A stretch of DNA of 64,000 bases from CAVTGO01 sp963734275. GTDB lineage: Bacteria > Actinomycetota > UBA4738 > HRBIN12. Under the pieces are notes generated by a model, which had not been told where the DNA came from, searched no databases, and saw nothing but the letters and a program-made list of their open reading frames with translations. The DNA lies in assembly GCA_963734275.1 (NCBI GenBank), contig CAVTGO010000013.1:372001-436000 (forward strand). Reading direction: 5' to 3'. Position 1 is the stretch's first letter, and every line of letters begins with the position of its first letter. Both the position numbers and the translations under genes were made by a program. Below, one piece after another: positions 60,786 to 64,000 of the stretch.

Positions 60786-61881
60786 CCTCTGGCTCGCACT
60801 CGCGCTCGTCGGCACGTTCCTGACGATCTTCTTGGTCGGCGTGATCGTCGACATGCTCCTGCGGGAGAAGAACCGAGCCGTGACGATCCTGCAGACGTCG
60901 GTGGGTCAGGTCACGGACTCGGTCGACCTGCGGCAGCAGGAGCTCGAGGGCTCGGCGCTCGACCGCGTCCTGATGCCGGGCGTCAGGCGTCTCGGCCGCG
61001 GCGTCGTCCGGCTCACGCCCTTCGATCTCAACCAGCGGATCAACGAGAAGCTGGTCCTGGCCGGCAGCCCCGAGGGATGGGACGCGGAGCGCGTCGTTGC
61101 GCTGAAGATCATCGGCGGCGTGATCGGCGTGCTCGGCGGCGTGCTCCTCATGGCGGTGCTCCCACTGGATCCCTTGGTCAAGATCCTGTTCGTGGTCATC
61201 ATCGGGCTGATCGGTTACACGATCCCGAGCACCCAGGTCAGCGCGATGGCCGCCAAGCGCCAGCGAGAGATCCAGAAGGCGCTCCCCGACACGATGGACC
61301 TGCTGACGATCAGCGTGGAGGCGGGCCTCGGGTTCGACTCGGCGCTCGCGCAGGTCACGAAGAACGTGCCGGGCCCGCTGGCTCACGAGATCGGGCGGCT
61401 GCTCCAGGAGATGCAGATCGGCGTCTCGCGCGCCGAGGCGTTCCGTCACCTCGGGGAGCGGACCAACGTCCCGGAACTGCAGAGCTTCGTGCTCTCGATG
61501 ATCCAGGCCGACCTGTTCGGCGTGTCGATCGCGAACGTGCTGCGCGCGCAGTCGCGCGAGCTCCGGCAGAAGCGCCGTCAGCGGGCCGAGGAGATCGCGC
61601 AGAAGATCCCGATGAAGCTCCTGTTCCCGATGATCTTCATGGTCCTGCCGGCGCTGTTCGTGATCGTCCTCGGCCCGGGCGCGATCCAGATCTACGAGCA
61701 GTTCTTCGGCATAGTCCGCCGGCGTCGGGGGCGCCACGAGGCGCTGCTAGGCTTCGCGCGATGGTCACGGTCGCCTATCAGGGGGAACCCGGCGCGTACA
61801 GCGAGCGTGCCGTGCGAACCCTGTTCCCCGACGCCGAGCCGATGCCGTGCGAGACGCTTCGGCTCACGTTCTCGCGGGTGA
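60778..61881 (+). CDS. tadC: TadC inner-membrane platform protein (true end probably 61714)
   Basis: ATG 60778 overlaps the tadB stop by eight bases. Membrane segments LALALVGTFLTIFLVGVIVD, KIIGGVIGVLGGVLLMAVLP and LFVVIIGLIGYTIPS precede the T2SSF domain (MDLLTISVEAGLGFDSALAQ, RLLQEMQIGVSRAEAFRHLG, MIQADLFGVSIANVLRAQSR), with a last segment LFPMIFMVLPALFVIVLGPG. As read, the frame runs on to 61881 inside pheA. A TAG at 61712-61714, one base out of frame directly after IYEQFFG, is the more likely stop, because family members end there. Confidence 0.87.
   Translation: MSNLWLALALVGTFLTIFLVGVIVDMLLREKNRAVTILQTSVGQVTDSVDLRQQELEGSALDRVLMPGVRRLGRGVVRLTPFDLNQRINEKLVLAGSPEGWDAERVVALKIIGGVIGVLGGVLLMAVLPLDPLVKILFVVIIGLIGYTIPSTQVSAMAAKRQREIQKALPDTMDLLTISVEAGLGFDSALAQVTKNVPGPLAHEIGRLLQEMQIGVSRAEAFRHLGERTNVPELQSFVLSMIQADLFGVSIANVLRAQSRELRQKRRQRAEEIAQKIPMKLLFPMIFMVLPALFVIVLGPGAIQIYEQFFGIVRRRRGRHEALLGFARWSRSPIRGNPARTASVPCEPCSPTPSRCRARRFGSRSRG
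61748..61753 (+). promoter_or_regulatory. Probable -10 box (TAGGCT) upstream of pheA
   Basis: TAGGCT is followed by seven bases and ATG 61761, giving a leaderless or nearly leaderless transcript for pheA independent of the pilus operon. Confidence 0.4.
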
Positions 61882-62586
61882 CGAGCGGCGAGGCGGACTT
61901 CGGCGTCGTCCCCGTGGAGAACTCGCAGGCAGGTTCGGTCAACGAGTCCTACGACCTGCTCCTTCGCAGCAGCCTGCTCCGGCTCGTCGGCGAGGTCGTC
62001 GTTCGCGTCGACCATGCGCTGCTCGCGCCCCCCGGGCGCGCGTCTGGAGCAGATCGCGACGGCGCGCTCGCACTGGCAGGCGCTCGCGCAGTGCGAGGAG
62101 TTCCTCACGACCCACCACATCGAGCCCATCCCCGTCCACGACACGGCGGGTGGCGCGCGCTTGGTCGCCGAGGCGGGGCGGACCGAGGACGCCGCGATCG
62201 CCAGCGTCGAGGCGGGGACCGCGCTCGGGCTCGCGGTGCTCGCGGAGCACATCCAGACCTACCCGGACAACTTCACGAAGTTCGGCGTGATCGGGAAGGG
62301 CGATGCGGGTCTCGGGCCGGCGACGAAGACCTCGCTGGTGATGGCCGGGGACGACCGACCCGGTTCGCTCTTCCGCTCGCTCCAGCCGCTCGCCGACCGA
62401 GGCATCAACCTCACGAAGCTCGAGTCGCGCCCCCGCAGGGGAGCCCCATTCGAGTACGTCTTCTACATCGACCTGGACGGATCCGCCCAGGACCCGAACG
62501 TCGCCGAGGCGCTCGAGCTCGTCCGCATCCACACCTCGATGCTGAAGGTGCTCGGCTCGTACCCGGCGTCGAAGGGTCCGGTCTGA
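61761..62586 (+). CDS. pheA: Prephenate dehydratase (one frame change)
   Basis: A stand-alone prephenate dehydratase of about 275 residues, which makes phenylpyruvate in phenylalanine synthesis. VTVAYQGEPGAYSERAVRTL opens the catalytic domain, with GVVPVENSQAGSVNESYDLL next. Near 62035 one extra C in a run of six shifts frame; without it the text reads LLAPPGARLEQIATARSHWQ. The catalytic Thr motif is in NFTKFGVIGK. The C-terminal ACT domain (RPGSLFRSLQPLADRGINLT, KLESRPRRGAPFEYVFYIDL) should bind phenylalanine as feedback inhibitor. Confidence 0.92.
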
Positions 62587-62618
62587 TCGGAGCGGCCGGT
62601 CTGATCGGGGTCGGCCGG

Positions 62619-62624
62619 TAGGAT
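62619..62624 (+). promoter_or_regulatory. Probable -10 box (TAGGAT) of a leaderless transcript
   Basis: TAGGAT followed by seven bases and ATG 62632, the same layout as at pheA. Confidence 0.4.
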
Positions 62625-62631
62625 TCGCCCG

Positions 62632-64000
62632 ATGGCTCGTCGCGGCCGCCACGCGGTCGGTCCCCATGTCCCTTTCGCCGCGCTCGTCGCCGCGCTGGCG
62701 ATCGCCGTCGGCGGGGTGCTCGTGTGGAGGCTCGACCCCTTCGAGGGTGGGTCGGGCGCCGGAGCCTTCCCGTCCCCCTCGGCCACGCCGGGCGAGCCGG
62801 CCTCGCCTTCCCCGCCGCCGCCGAGCCCGACCGAGAATCCCAGCCCGCGACCCTCGCCCGAGCCGGCCAACGAGGGTTTCGCGGGGATCACGACGTTCCG
62901 GGGCAACGTTACCCGCAGCTACTACGGGCAGGGGCCCGTGCCCGAGGACCCCGAGGTGCTCTGGCGGTACCCGGGGTCGGGGTCGCTGTGCTCGATCTCC
63001 TCGGATCAGCACGGAGCCCGGCAGTGGTGCGGCACGGGCTGGACCGGACAGCCGAACGTCATCGTGGGTGATGACGGCGGCATCGAGGTACGGATCAACG
63101 CCTACGACGGTGCGTACCACTTCCTGGACGGGCGGACGGGTGATCCCGTGCGATCGAGTCTCCAGACCGGCGACCTCGCGAAGGGCTCGGCGACCAGCGA
63201 TCCGGACGGGTACCCCTTGTACTACGCGGGATCGCGCGACAACTTCCTGCGGGTGATCGCCCTCGACCGGCCCGAGCCCACGGTGCTGTGGGAGCTGAAC
63301 GCCGAGACCAGCGTGCCGAACCCCGGTGTGGAACAACGACTGGGACGGGGCGCCGCTCGTGGTCGACGACTACCTCCTCGAGGGCGGGGAGAACTCGTGG
63401 TTCTACGTGATCCGCCTGAACCGCGACTACGACGACCGCGGCCGCGTGACCGTGGATCCCGAGGTCGTGCTCACGGTCCCGGGGTTCGACGAGGAGCTGC
63501 TCGCCGCGCTGCCGGACTCGAACGTCTCGATCGAGAACTCGGTGGCCTTCCACGACGGCGTGGCCTACTTCGCCAACTCCGGCGGGCTCGTCCAGGGGTG
63601 GGACATCTCGCGCGTGCTCGACGGCGGGCGCAACGCCAGGCGCGTGTTCCGGTTCTGGACCGGTGAGGACACGGACGCGAGCGTCGTGATCGACGAGAAG
63701 GGGTTCCTCTACGTGGCGAGCGAGCTGGAGCGGTTCTCGGCCCGGGCATTGGATGTCGGCCAACTGATGAAGCTCGACCCACGCCCGGGGCGCGATCCGC
63801 TCGTGTGGTCGTTCCCGATCACGGAGCGCGGCGCCGAGGGCGCCGGCGGCGCGTGGGCCACGCCCGCCCTGTACCGCGGCATGGTCTACATCGCGACGAA
63901 CTACGGCGACCTGATCGGCATCGAGGCGGCGACGGGGGAGGAGCGGTGGCGGATCCATCTCGTCGGGCCCACGTGGTCATCGCCCGTTCCGGTGGACGGC
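62632..64000 (+). CDS. Membrane-anchored PQQ/BamB-like beta-propeller protein (partial, one frame change)
   Basis: The gene runs off the window. The N terminus has one membrane segment (FAALVAALAIAVGGVLVWRL), so the rest faces outside. A long Pro/Ser-rich spacer (SPSPPPPSPTENPSPRPSPE) leads into a propeller with PQQ-like blades: VLWRYPGSGSLC, INAYDGAYHFLDGRTGD, VIALDRPEPTVLWELNAETS. Near 63325 an extra C in a run of four shifts frame; without it VWNNDWDGAPLVVDDYLLEG follows, and later GMVYIATNYGDLIGIEAATG. Likely a surface binding or scaffolding protein. No enzymatic residues can be named. Confidence 0.72.

Noticed and set aside
39000..63400. Programmed frameshifting as a general feature of this organism
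   Set aside because: Break sites share no slippery sequence or stop-codon context, several lie in homopolymers, some genes have four or more, and intact genes dominate 5.4-30.5 kb. Sequence error is simpler.

Overview
The window is GC-rich (roughly 70 percent by eye) and densely coded on both strands. It most likely comes from an uncultured member of the Actinomycetota. The main marker is the opening run enolase, DivIC/FtsB-like protein, S1-domain protein, DUF501 and exopolyphosphatase, an order typical of that phylum. GTG and TTG starts, GTGA stop/start overlaps, TANNNT boxes placed 6-7 bases before start codons, and a monoderm-type Tad/Flp pilus locus fit the same assignment. I cannot place it at class level.

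Layout. 1-5.4 kb: an acetyltransferase tail, a methyltransferase, the eno-divIC-S1-DUF501/ppx block, a membrane-anchored cyclophilin and tRNA-Leu(TAA). 5.4-10.4 kb: a small barrel protein, a 1058-residue cyclase/AAA/TPR regulator and a GT1 glycosyltransferase. 10.7-18.9 kb: a small secreted protein, then a translationally coupled glycan operon (GT2, GT4, Gfo/Idh oxidoreductase, two polytopic GT-C-like proteins, GtrA). 18.8-25.8 kb: small exported proteins, a cupredoxin, two neighbouring helical proteins, one of them a continuous array of 11-residue repeats, an M23 peptidase, a phosphoesterase and an RmlC-like epimerase. 25.8-38.1 kb: an ECF sigma factor fused to a membrane-spanning and apparently extracellular tail, followed by three exported RTX-type repeat proteins, a NAGPA-type protein and a PD40 propeller with an RTX tail. 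38.1-42 kb: a potD-potB-potC operon that ends in ppk2. 42-52 kb: typA, a lyase/sucC/sucD operon, a cyclophilin, a channel-like protein, an ArsR/AHSA1 pair and a DUF255 protein. 52-61.9 kb: three LuxR/NarL-type response regulators and a Tad locus (flp, tadE, tadG-like, cpaB, cpaE, cpaF, tadB, tadC). 61.7-64 kb: pheA and the start of a beta-propeller lipoprotein-like or membrane-anchored gene.

The most distinctive signals are these. (1) The hendecad protein at 20592-22622: 35 units of 11 residues and one of 7 fill residues 272-663 exactly. (2) A promoter motif, CAACT-N16-CGTTCTAT, found identically upstream of the tethered sigma factor and of the first RTX gene, which suggests autoregulation and a surface-protein target. 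(3) ppk2 coupled to a polyamine-type ABC operon, and a CitE-like lyase coupled to sucCD. (4) Sigma28/WhiG-like promoters before two of the three response regulators next to the pilus genes.

Caution on quality: many genes, above all between 39 and 63.4 kb, are interrupted by frame changes that mostly behave as single-base insertions, often in homopolymers and often in otherwise perfectly conserved housekeeping genes. I treat these as probable sequence errors and annotate the genes across them. Genes between 5.4 and 30.5 kb are nearly free of them.
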